Assembly: GCA_012520135.1 (NCBI GenBank)
Contig: JAAYOX010000084.1
Coordinates: forward strand, 1 to 6,468
Reading direction: 5' to 3'
DNA: 6,468 nucleotides
Origin: Clostridia bacterium
GTDB taxonomy: Bacteria > Bacillota > DULZ01
How positions within the stretch are numbered: the stretch's first letter is position 1; each line of letters opens with the position of its first letter. The translations under genes were made by a program, and so were the position numbers. Under the pieces are notes generated by a model. The model made no database searches. It was given only the letters and a program-made list of their open reading frames with translations, and was not told the DNA's origin. Shown in pieces: positions 6,342 to 6,468 of the stretch.

Positions 6342-6467
6342 TTATGAGATTTTCTTACCTGCACCGGGTCCCGGTTTTAGACTATGTATTTCTTCGATTT
6401 TGACCAGGACAACGGCCTTGGGCTTAGGCATACCGTGTTTTAATGACAGTTCAGCAGCCTGGTCATA
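6342..6467 (-). CDS. C-terminal end of an unrecognised minus-strand protein (5' end outside window)
   Basis: On the minus strand, 41 codons stay open from the window edge to a TAA (plus-strand 6342-6344). The translation contains YDQAAELSLKHGMPKPKAVV followed by LVKIEEIHSLKPGPGAGKKI and a final Ser. It looks like real protein: a helix, a beta-strand-like VVLVKIEEI, and a Gly/Pro-rich basic tail, with codon use like the neighbours. The bidirectional terminator starts ~20 nt beyond its stop, which independently supports a gene converging from the right. I do not recognise the family from this fragment, and no function is proposed. Confidence 0.65.
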   Translation of the reverse strand, partial: YDQAAELSLKHGMPKPKAVVLVKIEEIHSLKPGPGAGKKIS

Positions 6468-6468
6468 A

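Noticed and set aside
6363..6375. ACCGGGTCCCGGT palindrome
   Set aside because: It lies in the minus-strand coding end and follows from the codons for Pro-Gly-Pro-Gly.

Overview
The window looks like a chromosomal piece from an anaerobic, low-to-mid-GC Gram-positive bacterium, probably a clostridial Firmicute of the Desulfotomaculum/Moorella type. The reasons are purine-rich Shine-Dalgarno (SD) sites with frequent GTG/TTG starts, a [4Fe-4S] flavoenzyme of the 2,4-dienoyl-CoA/enoate reductase family, late cobalamin genes, and a LysM-G5-M23 cell-wall peptidase with a Firmicute architecture. The lineage is inferred from gene content only.

Layout, left to right. (1) Positions 3-1044 hold the end of a cobalamin gene cluster: the 3' part of a cobD-like aminotransferase, then a cobC-like alpha-ribazole phosphatase. 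A clean intrinsic terminator at 1053-1073 closes it. (2) Positions 1201-4485 hold a probable two-gene unit: a 663-residue Old-Yellow-Enzyme/Fe-S/FAD reductase that starts at TTG 1201, and 18 nt later a membrane chemoreceptor with HAMP and signalling domains but no extracytoplasmic sensor. (3) A sigma-A-like promoter at 4538-4566 precedes a membrane-anchored M23 endopeptidase (4579-6045). (4) Positions 6046-6341 are non-coding and structured. They contain a 116-nt nested palindrome (6074-6189), an AT-rich 17-bp imperfect palindrome (6206-6257), and a strong hairpin with T-rich tails on both strands (6276-6321). (5) At the right edge a minus-strand gene enters the window; only its last 41 codons are present (6342-6467).

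The coding genes belong to known families. CobD and CobC would make and finish the nucleotide-loop parts of cobalamin. The reductase and the sensorless receptor are probably co-transcribed, which suggests but does not prove a redox or metabolism-linked signalling role. The peptidase is an independent cell-wall unit. The least explained sequence is the structured 3' region; its nested palindrome resembles a small non-autonomous repeat element or a structured RNA and is the best candidate for follow-up. No convincing new multi-gene system is visible.
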